A stretch of 64,000 nucleotides of DNA from Roseobacter insulae (GTDB lineage: Bacteria > Pseudomonadota > Alphaproteobacteria > Rhodobacterales > Rhodobacteraceae), in contig NZ_JAHXDN010000003.1 in the NCBI RefSeq assembly GCF_019375555.1, forward strand, positions 248,001 to 312,000, read 5' to 3'. Positions 42,099 through 51,138 of the stretch are shown one piece after another. Each line of letters begins with the position of its first letter. The first letter of the stretch is position 1. The notes under the pieces are model-generated. The model was given only the letters and a program-made list of their open reading frames with translations. It searched no databases and was not told the DNA's origin. Position numbers and translations under genes: made by a program.

Positions 42099-42374
42099 AT
42101 GACCGCTCCGACGGACGAAAATTCCATCGAGGTTGTGGACCTTTCATCGGCTTTGGCTGCTTTGGATGTGTTGCCAAACGGTGAACGGGTGCGCAAGGCC
42201 ATGCAGCTGGCCGCGCAGTTTCTCGAATATGCCGCCTATGAAATGGCGCTGGAGCAATCGGCTGGCGACGTGTCGGAAATCATCCACATGGCCGCCCGGC
42301 TGGACCAGGCCGCGCGCCGGATCGACGATAGTGCCGTGCCGATACGCCCCGGGCGGGGACAGCGCAAAATCTGA
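42099..42374 (+). CDS. small paralogous protein B, unknown function
   Basis: A 91-residue helical protein, paralogue of the preceding gene: LPNGERVRKAMQLAAQFLEY here against LPHSERTRQALRIAARLVEF there, and both continue with a Ala/Asp-rich helix ending near a LDQAAR/LDRSSA segment. The ATG at 42099 matches the paralogue's N-terminus; a GTG at 42078 with AGGA upstream is an alternative. The gap before it (41817-42098) is AT-rich with a TTGACA at 41879, possibly a promoter. Confidence 0.7.
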   Translation: MTAPTDENSIEVVDLSSALAALDVLPNGERVRKAMQLAAQFLEYAAYEMALEQSAGDVSEIIHMAARLDQAARRIDDSAVPIRPGRGQRKI

Positions 42375-42441
42375 CGTGCGCCGGATTGAGTTGCGCGCCC
42401 GCTGCGCTATCCTGTGAAAAGGAAAGCAAGGAGGCAATGTG

Positions 42442-43380
42442 ATGAGCTGGAACCCTGCACTTGATCCTGATTGCCCGATTGGCGACGCCGTCGATGCGAT
42501 CGAAACCGTGATTGTGCCCCGTGCCCGTGACCTGGGGGGCTTTGAGGTGCGGCGCGCGCTGCCCGCGCCCAAGCGGCAGATGGTCGGCCCCTTCATCTTC
42601 TTTGACCAGATGGGTCCGGCCGAATTCCTGACCGGCAAGGGGATCGACGTACGGCCACATCCGCATATCGGTCTTGCAACGGTCACATATCTCTACAAGG
42701 GCAAGATCCATCACCGCGACAGCCTGGGAACCGACCAGTGGATCGAACCGGGGGCCGTGAACTGGATGGTGGCCGGACATGGCATCACCCATTCCGAACG
42801 GACGGACGGTGACATTCGCAAGAAACCGCATGATCTGTTTGGCCTCCAGACCTGGGTGGCTTTGCCGGAAGCGGCCGAAGACGACCCCGCCGCGTTCGAA
42901 CATGCGGCAAAAGACACGCTGCCGATGCTGGAGGGCGAGGGCAAACGGGTACGGCTGATCCTCGGCACCGCCTATGGTGAGACAGCGCCGGTGAAAACCT
43001 TTTCGGAGACATTTTACGCAGACGCGTTGCTTGAGCCGCACACGCGGCTTCCGCTGCCGGATGATCACGAGGACCGCGGCGTTTATGTCGTATCCGGTTC
43101 GGTGACGGTGGCGGGGGATGATTTCGATGCAGGCCAGATGCTCGTTTTTCGTCCGGGTGACCGGATATCCGTCACCGCGGGGGATGAGGGCGCACGGCTG
43201 ATGCTGCTGGGTGGTGCGACGCTGAACGGACCACGGCACATCTGGTGGAACTTCGTGGCCTCGTCCAAGGATCGGATTGACGCGGCCAAGGAGGCCTGGC
43301 GCGCCGGTGACTGGTCGCACGGGCGCTTTCAGTTACCACCCGGGGATGATGCCGAATTCATCCCCCTGCCGGACCGGTGA
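42442..43380 (+). CDS. pirin family protein
   Basis: A 312-residue bicupin. The N-terminal cupin has the pirin metal site in RPHPHIGLATVTYLYKG and WMVAGHGITHSER, with three His and one Glu. The second cupin domain (VYVVSGSVTVAGDDFDAGQM) is also complete. Some bacterial pirins have quercetinase activity; others regulate metabolism. AAGGAGG lies upstream of the ATG at 42442. It stands immediately before the SGNH hydrolase gene and may be co-transcribed with it. Confidence 0.92.
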   Translation: MSWNPALDPDCPIGDAVDAIETVIVPRARDLGGFEVRRALPAPKRQMVGPFIFFDQMGPAEFLTGKGIDVRPHPHIGLATVTYLYKGKIHHRDSLGTDQWIEPGAVNWMVAGHGITHSERTDGDIRKKPHDLFGLQTWVALPEAAEDDPAAFEHAAKDTLPMLEGEGKRVRLILGTAYGETAPVKTFSETFYADALLEPHTRLPLPDDHEDRGVYVVSGSVTVAGDDFDAGQMLVFRPGDRISVTAGDEGARLMLLGGATLNGPRHIWWNFVASSKDRIDAAKEAWRAGDWSHGRFQLPPGDDAEFIPLPDR

Positions 43381-43414
43381 TCGCACGACCAAACAGGGCG
43401 GGCGCCGGAGCATC

Positions 43415-44119
43415 GTGAAGCGCCTTCTGAGCGCGCCGGTTCTTGTCGCGCAGGCCCTCTACGTGATCGCCAGAACGCCGAGATTACCGGAACCCGAAGG
43501 GCACCGCACAGGCGAGGCCGGGCAGGGTCGTCCATTGCGGCTTTTGATCGTCGGCGATTCCTCGGCTGCAGGGGTAGGCGCGGACCAGCAGGAGGATGCG
43601 CTGTCAGGCCAGCTTGTCGCGCCTCTGGCGGCAGAGTTCTGTGTGTCATGGCGGCTGATCGCGCAAACCGGTCTGACGACACGCAAACTGACGGAACGGC
43701 TGGCGGCGGAACCCGGTGGCAGCTTCGACATCGCGGTGACGGCCCTGGGGGTCAACGACGTGACCCGCCTGACCCCGGCAGACCGATGGGTGGCGCAGAC
43801 AAGGGCACTGCACGAACTTTTGCGATCCCACTTCGGTGTCAGCCAGATCTACGTGACGGCAGTGCCGCCGCTACAAGCGTTTCCGGCGCTGCCCGACCCT
43901 CTGGCCGGCTTCCTCGGGAGGCACGCAGCCGTGCTCTCATCCGCGCTGTCCAGGGCACAGACCGAACGCACAACGGCCCGGGTTGTTCAGCCCGATTGGG
44001 GGCTTGATCCTGACGTGATGGCCTCTGACGGGTTTCATCCCGGGCCCGCTCTCTATCAACGGTGGGGGGCGGAGATGGCGCGCCATATCCTCAGCGATTT
44101 GCGCGAACCTGCGAGTTGA
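43415..44119 (+). CDS. SGNH/GDSL-family hydrolase
   Basis: A 234-residue esterase-like enzyme. Block I is LLIVGDSSAAGVGA with the catalytic Ser, block III is TALGVNDVTRL, and the C-terminal Asp-His pair is in ASDGFHPGPALY. The N-terminus (VKRLLSAPVLVAQALYVI) may be an uncleaved membrane helix. The GTG start at 43415 has GGAG upstream; the longer reading overlaps pirin in another frame. Substrate unknown, probably a lipid or acylated sugar. Confidence 0.88.
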   Translation: MKRLLSAPVLVAQALYVIARTPRLPEPEGHRTGEAGQGRPLRLLIVGDSSAAGVGADQQEDALSGQLVAPLAAEFCVSWRLIAQTGLTTRKLTERLAAEPGGSFDIAVTALGVNDVTRLTPADRWVAQTRALHELLRSHFGVSQIYVTAVPPLQAFPALPDPLAGFLGRHAAVLSSALSRAQTERTTARVVQPDWGLDPDVMASDGFHPGPALYQRWGAEMARHILSDLREPAS

Positions 44120-44261
44120 CGCAACGACCGCTGACCTGCGGAGACAATGAAGGGGTGGCAGGATGCCAAAAAAATTCGCGACGGGCGCGCAACGTGCTTG
44201 ACGTGCCTTCGGCTGCGCCATAAGACGTCCCAACGCGCACCATGGGGTGCACGTGCAGTGG

Positions 44262-44338
44262 GCGGTTGTAGCTCAGATGGTTAGAGTACCGGCCTGTCAC
44301 GCCGGGGGTCGCGGGTTCGAGCCCCGTCAACCGCGCCA
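44262..44338 (+). tRNA. tRNA-Asp (anticodon GUC), copy 1
   Basis: A 77-base cloverleaf: GCGGTTG pairs with CAACCGC, the anticodon loop is CTGTCAC, the discriminator is G and CCA is encoded. It is identical to the copy at 44853-44929. A terminator hairpin follows directly. Confidence 0.95.
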
Positions 44339-44348
44339 CCGCTGCATG

Positions 44349-44373
44349 AAAAGGGACCTGCGGGTCCCTTTTT
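44349..44373 (+). terminator. terminator after tRNA-Asp copy 1
   Basis: AAAAGGGACC (44349-44358) pairs with GGTCCCTTTT (44363-44372) around a 4-base loop, followed by T. It may also serve the minus-strand gene ending at 44390. Confidence 0.85.
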
Positions 44374-44389
44374 GCGTTTTTGCGGCGCC

Positions 44390-44677
44390 TCAGGCGGACC
44401 AGTTGACGATAACGTCATAGCCTCCTGCGTTGGGTGGCGCTGTCAGGTGATCCTGAAAATTCGCCCACAGAGCAGCCACCGCGCTTGCATTCGCATCCGA
44501 AATTTCCCGGCTTTCGACAACAGACACCACGCATCCGCTGCCGTCTTCGTTCAGCGTGTTGATAAACTGATGAATCCCCGGCAGGGCCATGATCTGCGGT
44601 TTCAGTTCATTGAGCTTTTCTGTCATCACCGGCACCGACTCCGGTTTCATCTTGTAATGTGTCACGCGTACAAACAT
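44390..44677 (-). CDS. small dimeric alpha/beta-barrel-like protein (ABM-like)
   Basis: A 95-residue protein. A beta strand (MFVRVTHYKMKPES) is followed by a helix (VPVMTEKLNELKPQIMALPG), then further strands with ESREISDANASAVAALWANF. The pattern fits ferredoxin-like dimeric alpha/beta-barrel proteins of the antibiotic-biosynthesis-monooxygenase group. No catalytic motif can be assigned. GGAGGGAC precedes the ATG at 44677. It lies between the two identical tRNA-Asp genes on the other strand. Confidence 0.75.
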   Translation of the reverse strand: MFVRVTHYKMKPESVPVMTEKLNELKPQIMALPGIHQFINTLNEDGSGCVVSVVESREISDANASAVAALWANFQDHLTAPPNAGGYDVIVNWSA

Positions 44678-44852
44678 CGTTTTTGTCCCTCCCAGAACAG
44701 ACGCCTTATGTGGCGCCTCGCAAAAGGTTAACACAAATCCTGTTATGTGTGAGACTTTCATCTCACACGGCAGAACATCCACGTCTGAAGACCGTTCCCG
44801 CCGCCGCGCTATTGACGCCAGAAAGCACTTGGCCTATCCCGCCCGACATCGC

Positions 44853-44929
44853 GCGGTTGTAGCTCAGATGGTTAGAGTACCGGCCTGTCACGCCGGGGGT
44901 CGCGGGTTCGAGCCCCGTCAACCGCGCCA
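44853..44929 (+). tRNA. tRNA-Asp (anticodon GUC), copy 2
   Basis: Identical over all 77 bases to the copy at 44262-44338, but with different flanks and no obvious terminator directly behind it. Confidence 0.95.
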
Positions 44930-45056
44930 TCATCCCCCCCGTTCCATGGTCTTCGCCCGGCGCTCCGCAGCCCGGGATGAATATGTGTTTTGTTCGACAA
45001 AACAGTCGGGTAGAAGGGTTGTAAGGGTTGAGGAGGCACCGCGTGCTGTTGGAACT

Positions 45057-45938
45057 GTGAAAAAAGTCGCCGCTGTTACGATGGTCCGCGACGATCTGTT
45101 CTTTTTGCGTGCGTGGCTGCGTCACTATGGCGAAATGCTGGGCCGTGAAAACTGCACCATCGTCAACCACGGTCACGGCCCCGAGGTCGCGGAACTGGCC
45201 GCTGGCTGCAACGTGATCGGCATACCGGGCGATCCGCACAAAAACTTCGATATGAAGCGCTGGGGGCTTCTGAACGGGTTGCTGGACGGGCTCAGGCGCT
45301 ATTATGACCACGTCGTCGTGGGCGATGTCGATGAACTGGTGATCGTTGACCCGGAGACGGGGCTCAATCTTCCCGAATTCCTGGACAAGACACCGACCGG
45401 GCGCGTGCTGACGCCGCTTGGGCTGGAGGTGATCCACCGCATTGATCTTGAGATGGAGCCGATCACGGATAGGATACTGGGGCCGCGGCGACACGTGCGC
45501 CCTGCGCCGCACTATTCCAAACCCTGCATTGTCTCGGCACCGGCGCGCCTGTCGCGTGGCGGTCACTATGCGCAATACGGCGAACTGCATGCGCCGGAGC
45601 CGCTGTATCTGTTACATCTGAAGTATTGCGATTTTGGGACCTTCACGCAGGTGATGAACCAACGCAATGCAATGACCGCGCAAGTGAAGGCGGATCCGAA
45701 GAAGGCGGCAATCGGACGCCACTGGTTCGCGGAGACGCGTGGTGAGGACCGGGCAATTTTTGAAGCCTTTGCAGAGCTCGAAATGATCGACGGCTTTAAC
45801 ATGAAACCGCTGCGTCGGCGGATGCATCGCACTTGGGCTCCGCGCGACGAGCGGGGTGTTCAGGGCTACTATCACTTCAAGCGACCCGACTACAGCACCC
45901 AATATGTGCTGCCAGAGCGGTTCTCAGGGGTAATCTGA
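45057..45938 (+). CDS. glycosyltransferase (family 2/92-like)
   Basis: A 293-residue protein. The opening KKVAAVTMVRDDLFFLRAWL and the metal site VVVGDVDELVIV (DxD-type) resemble the glycosyltransferases (GT2/GT92-like) frequent in Roseobacter genomes. A segment KPCIVSAPARLSRGGHYAQY and a late HLKYCDFGTFTQ follow. The GTG at 45057 is chosen from where conservation should begin; an ATG at 44946 would add 37 residues starting just behind the tRNA. The acceptor is unknown, probably a surface polysaccharide. It ends 15 bases inside the convergent dehalogenase-like gene. Confidence 0.8.
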   Translation: MKKVAAVTMVRDDLFFLRAWLRHYGEMLGRENCTIVNHGHGPEVAELAAGCNVIGIPGDPHKNFDMKRWGLLNGLLDGLRRYYDHVVVGDVDELVIVDPETGLNLPEFLDKTPTGRVLTPLGLEVIHRIDLEMEPITDRILGPRRHVRPAPHYSKPCIVSAPARLSRGGHYAQYGELHAPEPLYLLHLKYCDFGTFTQVMNQRNAMTAQVKADPKKAAIGRHWFAETRGEDRAIFEAFAELEMIDGFNMKPLRRRMHRTWAPRDERGVQGYYHFKRPDYSTQYVLPERFSGVI

Positions 45939-46823
45939 CGGCGCGAGCGTTCCGCCGGGGACCTGTTTCAGAAAATTCACAAGCGCGTCGTACGTTGGCC
46001 CGGGCGACTGATCAACGAAGAAGTGCCCACCGGGAATAGCCGCTGCCCGCATGTCGGCGAGCCGGTTGCGCCAGGTTTCGGGAACATCGAAGGCCTGCGC
46101 CATCGCGCCATCCGCTCCGTAAAGCACCAGGGCTGGGCAGGTCACCTTGCGCGCCAGATCAGCGGCGTCGAGGTCGAAATCATGATGCAGGGCGGCGCGG
46201 TAGTCCGCACACATCCCGCGAATGGTGTCGGGCTGACGCCACGCTTCGCGGTACGCCGCCAAAGCGTCGGGCGCGAAGTCGGATAGTTTTGCCGCCCCCC
46301 AGCCCAGCAGGCAGCTTTCAAAATAGGTGTCGGGGTCGTGGGTGATCATGTTTTCGGGAAAAGGGGCGGGTTGGGCAAGGAAAAACCAATGATAATAGGC
46401 CGTTGCGACCTGACGCGACAGCTGGTCAAGCAGCAGATGCGTGGGTACGATATCCATCAGCGTGAGGCTTTGCACGGGCTGTTGCGCATCCAGCACCAGC
46501 CGGTGGGCTACGCGGCCACCACGATCATGCCCGACCAAGTGGAAGGTCGAAAAGCCAAGGTGCTCCATCAGGGCCAGCTGATCCTGCGCCATATGGCGAA
46601 AGGTATAATTTCTGGTCCCCTGAGGTTTGGCACTGGCGCCATACCCCCGCAGGTCCGGCGCGATCACGGTGAAATCCGTGCTCAGCCGCAGACCAACATC
46701 ATGCCACATCGCGCGGGTCTGCGGAAACCCGTGCAACAGAAGGACCGCAGGACCCGTACCTGCCCGCGCGAAACAGATGTGCTGTCCGTTAACGCGCACC
46801 ATCTCGGTCTCGAACCCCTGCAT
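45924..46823 (-). CDS. fluoroacetate/haloacetate dehalogenase-family alpha/beta hydrolase
   Basis: A 299-residue alpha/beta hydrolase. The nucleophile elbow is GHDRGGRVAHR with Asp100, typical of the fluoroacetate dehalogenase (EC 3.8.1.3) group rather than the Ser of esterases. Further matches are LLHGFPQTRAMWHDV, the second Asp in LMDIVPTH (Asp124), His145-Trp146 in YYHWFFLAQPAPFPE, and the catalytic His in PGGHFFVDQSP. The His-Trp pair forms the halide pocket in known enzymes. Enzymes of this group also hydrolyse chloroacetate and some epoxides. It has no cofactor or operon partner. Confidence 0.88.
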   Translation of the reverse strand: MQGFETEMVRVNGQHICFARAGTGPAVLLLHGFPQTRAMWHDVGLRLSTDFTVIAPDLRGYGASAKPQGTRNYTFRHMAQDQLALMEHLGFSTFHLVGHDRGGRVAHRLVLDAQQPVQSLTLMDIVPTHLLLDQLSRQVATAYYHWFFLAQPAPFPENMITHDPDTYFESCLLGWGAAKLSDFAPDALAAYREAWRQPDTIRGMCADYRAALHHDFDLDAADLARKVTCPALVLYGADGAMAQAFDVPETWRNRLADMRAAAIPGGHFFVDQSPGPTYDALVNFLKQVPGGTLAPSDYP

Positions 46824-46847
46824 CCGGTCGCTCCTCCCGCCGTTGCC

Positions 46848-48218
46848 TCAGGTCAGCGCCGCCAAAATCCGCGCCCAGCTGCGAATGCCCTTGTGAAAGC
46901 TTTCGACATCGTATTTTTCATTTGGCGAATGAATGGCGTCATCGTCCTTGCCAAAGCCCACCAGCATCGGCGTGGTTTCCAGGATGTTCTGGAAGAAACC
47001 GGCAATCGGGATGGACCCGCCGCATCCGACATATGCCGCCGGTACCTGCCATTCGTCGCTGAGCGCCTTGCGCGCCGCGTCAAAGCTGGGTGCATCGGTT
47101 TGCGTCATGGATGCCTTGCTGGCCCCGTGCCCCGCGAAGCTGACCTCGCAGTCTTCGGGCAGCATGTCCCGCACGAGCTGGCGGAAATTTTCACGGATCG
47201 CCAGAGGATCCTGATCGCCCACCAGCCGAAAGCTGATCTTTGCCTGCGCCTTGGCGGGCAGGACGGTTTTGAAGCCGTCCCCGGTGTAGCCGCCCCAGAT
47301 CCCGTTGACCTCGCAGGTGGGGCGCGACCAGATCATCTCCAGCGGCGTGCGGTCCTGCTCACCGGCAGGGCGTGACAGGCCCACGTCGCCCAGAAATGTG
47401 GCGTGGTCAAAGGCCAGCCCCTGCCATTGCGCTTCCAGTTCGTCGGACAGCTCCGGCACCCCCTCATAGAACCCGGGGATGGTGATCCGCCCTGCGTCGT
47501 CATGCAACGACGCGATGACGCGCGACAACACCCGGATAGGATTAATCGCCACACCGCCGTACATGCCGGAGTGCAAATCCATGTCAGGACCGGTGATCGT
47601 GATCTCCTCGCCCAGCAGGCCGCGCAACATGGTCACGATCGCCGGCGTCTTGCTTTCGAACAGCCCGGTGTCGCAGATCAGCGCAAGGTCGGATCTCAGT
47701 TCGTCGGCATTTTCCTTCATGAAGGGCACCAGCGACGGGGAGCCGCTTTCCTCTTCACCTTCCAGAAAGAATGTAAGCTTGCAGGGCAGGCTGCCGTGCA
47801 CCGCTTTCCACGCGCGGCAGGCCTCGATGAAGGTCATCAGCTGCCCCTTGTCGTCGGACGCGCCACGCCCCCGGATGACCTGTCCCTTGTTTGTATCCTC
47901 GATCTGCGGATCAAACGGGTCGCGGTGCCACAGGTCCAGCGGATCTACCGGCTGGACGTCGTAATGGCCGTAAAACAACAGGTGCGGGCCATCGCCGTCG
48001 AGGTGCCCGACAACCATCGGATGCCCGGGCGTCGGGCGTTTTTCAGCCTTCACTCCCAGGCTGGACAGATCAGCCACCAGCCAGTCGGCGGCACGGTCAC
48101 AGGCGTCGGCAAAGGCGGGATCGGTAGAAATGGAGGGGATGCGCAGCAATTCCATCAGGCGGTCCATGGCCGCGGGCAGGTCGGAATCAATGCGGGACAA
48201 AACGGCGTCTAGCGACAT
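46848..48218 (-). CDS. M20 family metallopeptidase (dipeptidase-like)
   Basis: A 456-residue di-zinc peptidase. Metal and catalytic motifs are LLFYGHYDVQPVDPLDLWHR, GRGASDDKGQLMTFIEA, FFLEGEEESGSPSL and LICDTGLFE. A dimerisation domain follows (ITGPDMDLHSGMYGG), with the late VGCGGSIPIAG. It is similar to cytosolic nonspecific dipeptidases. Length is normal. It is transcribed away from hemA. Confidence 0.92.
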   Translation of the reverse strand: MSLDAVLSRIDSDLPAAMDRLMELLRIPSISTDPAFADACDRAADWLVADLSSLGVKAEKRPTPGHPMVVGHLDGDGPHLLFYGHYDVQPVDPLDLWHRDPFDPQIEDTNKGQVIRGRGASDDKGQLMTFIEACRAWKAVHGSLPCKLTFFLEGEEESGSPSLVPFMKENADELRSDLALICDTGLFESKTPAIVTMLRGLLGEEITITGPDMDLHSGMYGGVAINPIRVLSRVIASLHDDAGRITIPGFYEGVPELSDELEAQWQGLAFDHATFLGDVGLSRPAGEQDRTPLEMIWSRPTCEVNGIWGGYTGDGFKTVLPAKAQAKISFRLVGDQDPLAIRENFRQLVRDMLPEDCEVSFAGHGASKASMTQTDAPSFDAARKALSDEWQVPAAYVGCGGSIPIAGFFQNILETTPMLVGFGKDDDAIHSPNEKYDVESFHKGIRSWARILAALT

Positions 48219-48330
48219 GATGAGAGGCTCCTTTGATTTGTGCAGACCGTATCAGCGCCGGCTGCAGTGTCCAGCCGCAGAAGCAGCCATGTCCTGTCTG
48301 GTCCCGGCGATGGCAAAAAGGAAAGTGGGT

Positions 48331-48344
48331 TTGATCCATGTCAA
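48331..48344. promoter_or_regulatory. FNR-type box upstream of hemA
   Basis: TTGATCCATGTCAA matches the FNR/FnrL dyad TTGAT-N4-ATCAA at all but one position, 117 bases before the hemA start. Anaerobic control of hemA by FnrL is known in Rhodobacter, so this site probably raises tetrapyrrole synthesis at low oxygen. The M20 gene on the other side could share it. Confidence 0.65.
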
Positions 48345-48460
48345 GGCTGCGACATGGTGCGCAGGCAAAGGTTATTGAACATAAACGATCGGGCATATAT
48401 TCAAAATGTTAGATAGATTCCAAAGGTGCTCTGTGCCGGGAACGAATGAGGAGACACCGG

Positions 48461-49684
48461 GTGACATACAACGATCAGCTTGATCAGGCGATTGCGCGCC
48501 TGCACGAGGAAGGCCGCTATAGAACCTTCATCGATATTGAGCGTCACAACGGCCAGTTCCCGCATGCCACCCGGACACGCGAGGATGGATCGACGCAAGA
48601 CATAACGGTCTGGTGCGGCAACGATTACCTGGGTATGGGCCAAAATCCCGTTGTTCTGCAGGCCATGCATGAAGCGATTGACGCCACTGGCGCGGGGTCG
48701 GGCGGGACCCGCAATATCTCCGGCACGACCGTGTATCACAAGCGCCTCGAAGCGGAGCTTGCCGATCTTCACGGCAAAGAATCAGCACTTCTGTTCACCT
48801 CCGCCTACATCGCGAATGACGCCACGCTTTCGACGCTGCCCAAGCTTTTTCCGGGGCTGATCATCTATTCGGATGCCTTGAATCATGCCTCGATGATCGA
48901 AGGGGTGCGCCGGAATGGCGGCGCAAAACGTATTTTTCGGCATAACGATGTCGCACATTTGCGTGAGTTGATGGCGGCTGACGATGCTGCCGCGCCGAAG
49001 ATTATTGCCTTTGAATCGATCTATTCGATGGATGGTGATTTCGGCCCGATCAAGGAAATCTGCGATCTTGCCGACGAGTTCGGGGCTCTGACCTATATCG
49101 ATGAGGTTCATGCGGTGGGCATGTATGGTCCGCGCGGCGCGGGTGTGGCCGAGCAGGAACGCCTGATGCATCGGATTGACATCATCAACGGCACGCTCGC
49201 CAAAGCCTTCGGCGTGATGGGTGGCTATATTGCTGCGTCGCATAAAATGTGTGATGCGATAAGGTCTTATGCGCCGGGCTTCATCTTTACGACGTCGCTG
49301 CCGCCAGCGATTGCAGCGGGGGCGGCAGCCTCGGTTGCCTATCTGAAACGCGCGCCGGAATTGCGTGCCCAGCATCAGACCCAGGCCAGGATTCTCAAGC
49401 TGCGGTTGAAGGGATTGGGGCTGCCGATCATCGATTACGGCAGCCATATCGTGCCGGTCATGGTAGGCGATCCGGTCCATACCAAGATGCTCAGCGACAT
49501 GCTGCTGGACGAATACGGAATTTACGTTCAGCCTATCAACTTCCCGACAGTGCCGCGCGGCACGGAGCGTCTGCGTTTCACGCCGTCGCCGGTGCATGGC
49601 CCGCACGAGATGGATGCCCTGGTTCACGCAATGGACGGATTATGGTCACATTGTGCGCTAAATCGTGCCGAAGATGTAGGTTAG
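48461..49684 (+). CDS. hemA: 5-aminolevulinate synthase
   Basis: A 407-residue pyridoxal-phosphate enzyme that joins glycine and succinyl-CoA (EC 2.3.1.37), the first step of heme and bacteriochlorophyll synthesis in alphaproteobacteria. Seen are [14 protein letters not shown], the glycine-rich [20 protein letters not shown]-type region, [10 protein letters not shown] and [13 protein letters not shown]. The PLP Lys is in [13 protein letters not shown]. The length equals the Rhodobacter enzyme (407). The GTG start at 48461 has GAGGAGA upstream. An FNR-type box lies ahead of it. Confidence 0.96.
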   Translation: MTYNDQLDQAIARLHEEGRYRTFIDIERHNGQFPHATRTREDGSTQDITVWCGNDYLGMGQNPVVLQAMHEAIDATGAGSGGTRNISGTTVYHKRLEAELADLHGKESALLFTSAYIANDATLSTLPKLFPGLIIYSDALNHASMIEGVRRNGGAKRIFRHNDVAHLRELMAADDAAAPKIIAFESIYSMDGDFGPIKEICDLADEFGALTYIDEVHAVGMYGPRGAGVAEQERLMHRIDIINGTLAKAFGVMGGYIAASHKMCDAIRSYAPGFIFTTSLPPAIAAGAAASVAYLKRAPELRAQHQTQARILKLRLKGLGLPIIDYGSHIVPVMVGDPVHTKMLSDMLLDEYGIYVQPINFPTVPRGTERLRFTPSPVHGPHEMDALVHAMDGLWSHCALNRAEDVG

Positions 49685-49817
49685 TATACACCTAGATGAA
49701 ATTCGTGTTGCCTTGTGTTAACCTAACATAAACAAGAGGTCAGCTACGAATCGTGGGGACGATTCCAAAGTCTGACGATGTCGTTAGGCAGGCACGGGAA
49801 GACGGGGCAGAGGCATT

Positions 49818-51050
49818 ATGATCGGTCGCAAACACTCACAGAGTGTTGAGGAAAAAGTCGAACGCAAGGCGTTCGATGATTTCGAATTGCGGCTGGGGGA
49901 TGTGATGCGCGGTGAGCGAGCCACGATGGGCAAATCACTCCTCGATGTGCAGCGGGAACTGCGTATCAAGGCCGCCTATATTGCCGCCATCGAAAACTGT
50001 GATCCCGATGCCTTCGACACACCGGGCTTTATCGCCGGTTACGTGCGATCCTATGCGCGTTACCTCGGGATGAACCCTGACGAGGCATTTGAAAACTTCT
50101 GTCAGGAAAGTGGTTTCGCTGTTGCGCACGGCATGTCCTCAAAAGCCTCCGTCATCAAGAAATCCAGCCGCGAGGAGCGGGTGGGTCTGCCGTCGGACGC
50201 AGATATGTTCAAACGCCCCGGCACACCTTTCGTGCCCGCGGGGGATGGGTTTTTCTCAGGTATTGAACCCTCCGCCATCGGGTCGTCACTGGTGCTGATC
50301 GCGCTGATTTCGGCGATTGGCTTCGGCGGATACTCCGTCTTGCAGGAGGTTCAGCGCGTACAGGTGGCTCCGGTCGAGCAGACCCCGATCGTACTGTCCG
50401 ACCTTGACCCGCTGGATGGTGTTCTGTCGGCAGCCCCGGATACCACGAGTTCCGAAGCCGGCGTCACCGACGCGCCGCAGGCTGCCGCCCTTGAACGTCT
50501 GTATCGGCCTCAGGCGCTGGATGTGCCTGTTCTGGTTGCCCGCGATGCGCCAATTTCGACAATAGATCCGAATACGATCGGTATCTTCGCAAGTGTCGTC
50601 GATACGCCGGAGGAGGTACCGGTTTCGTTTGCCGGTGCGATGGATTCCATTGTCGCTGCCGGTATGGCAGCCGAAAAACCCGTGCCACAGGTAGTGGTGG
50701 AACGTGGGCCAGCCCTGCGCATGGTTGCCGTGCGCCCGTCATGGGTGCGTGTCAGCGCCGCCGATGGCACCGTGATTTACGAGACGATCATGGAACCGGG
50801 TGAAACCTGGGATGCGCCGGAGAGTGAAGAGCCACCGGTGTTGCGCACAGGCGAAAGTGGCGCGATCTATTTCGCACTCAGCGGTGAATACTACGGCCCC
50901 GTTGGTAATACTGGTGTCGTGACCTCAAACCTGCCGCTGGACGTGGACAGCCTGAAGACGCGCTACACGGTTGCAGATCTTGCCGCAGACGAGGCGCTGG
51001 CCACCACCGTGGTGGAATTGCAGACCCCGCTCGCCGCCGCGACGGAATAA
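49818..51050 (+). CDS. RodZ-like HTH membrane protein (DUF4115)
   Basis: A 410-residue bitopic protein. An N-terminal cytoplasmic helix-turn-helix ([20 protein letters not shown], then [20 protein letters not shown]) is followed by a linker and one membrane segment ([19 protein letters not shown], about 157-175). A periplasmic region ends in the DUF4115-type domain ([20 protein letters not shown]). RodZ couples MreB to the cell-wall machinery. It lies directly ahead of ispG, an arrangement common in proteobacteria. Confidence 0.88.
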   Translation: MIGRKHSQSVEEKVERKAFDDFELRLGDVMRGERATMGKSLLDVQRELRIKAAYIAAIENCDPDAFDTPGFIAGYVRSYARYLGMNPDEAFENFCQESGFAVAHGMSSKASVIKKSSREERVGLPSDADMFKRPGTPFVPAGDGFFSGIEPSAIGSSLVLIALISAIGFGGYSVLQEVQRVQVAPVEQTPIVLSDLDPLDGVLSAAPDTTSSEAGVTDAPQAAALERLYRPQALDVPVLVARDAPISTIDPNTIGIFASVVDTPEEVPVSFAGAMDSIVAAGMAAEKPVPQVVVERGPALRMVAVRPSWVRVSAADGTVIYETIMEPGETWDAPESEEPPVLRTGESGAIYFALSGEYYGPVGNTGVVTSNLPLDVDSLKTRYTVADLAADEALATTVVELQTPLAAATE

Positions 51051-51138
51051 CCCACACAGGATTGTCAACGCGGGCATTGCGGGCTTCGGCGCGACTGTCT
51101 ATTTTGCTCGTCAGAAGCGCTTTGCAAAGGACAGCCCG

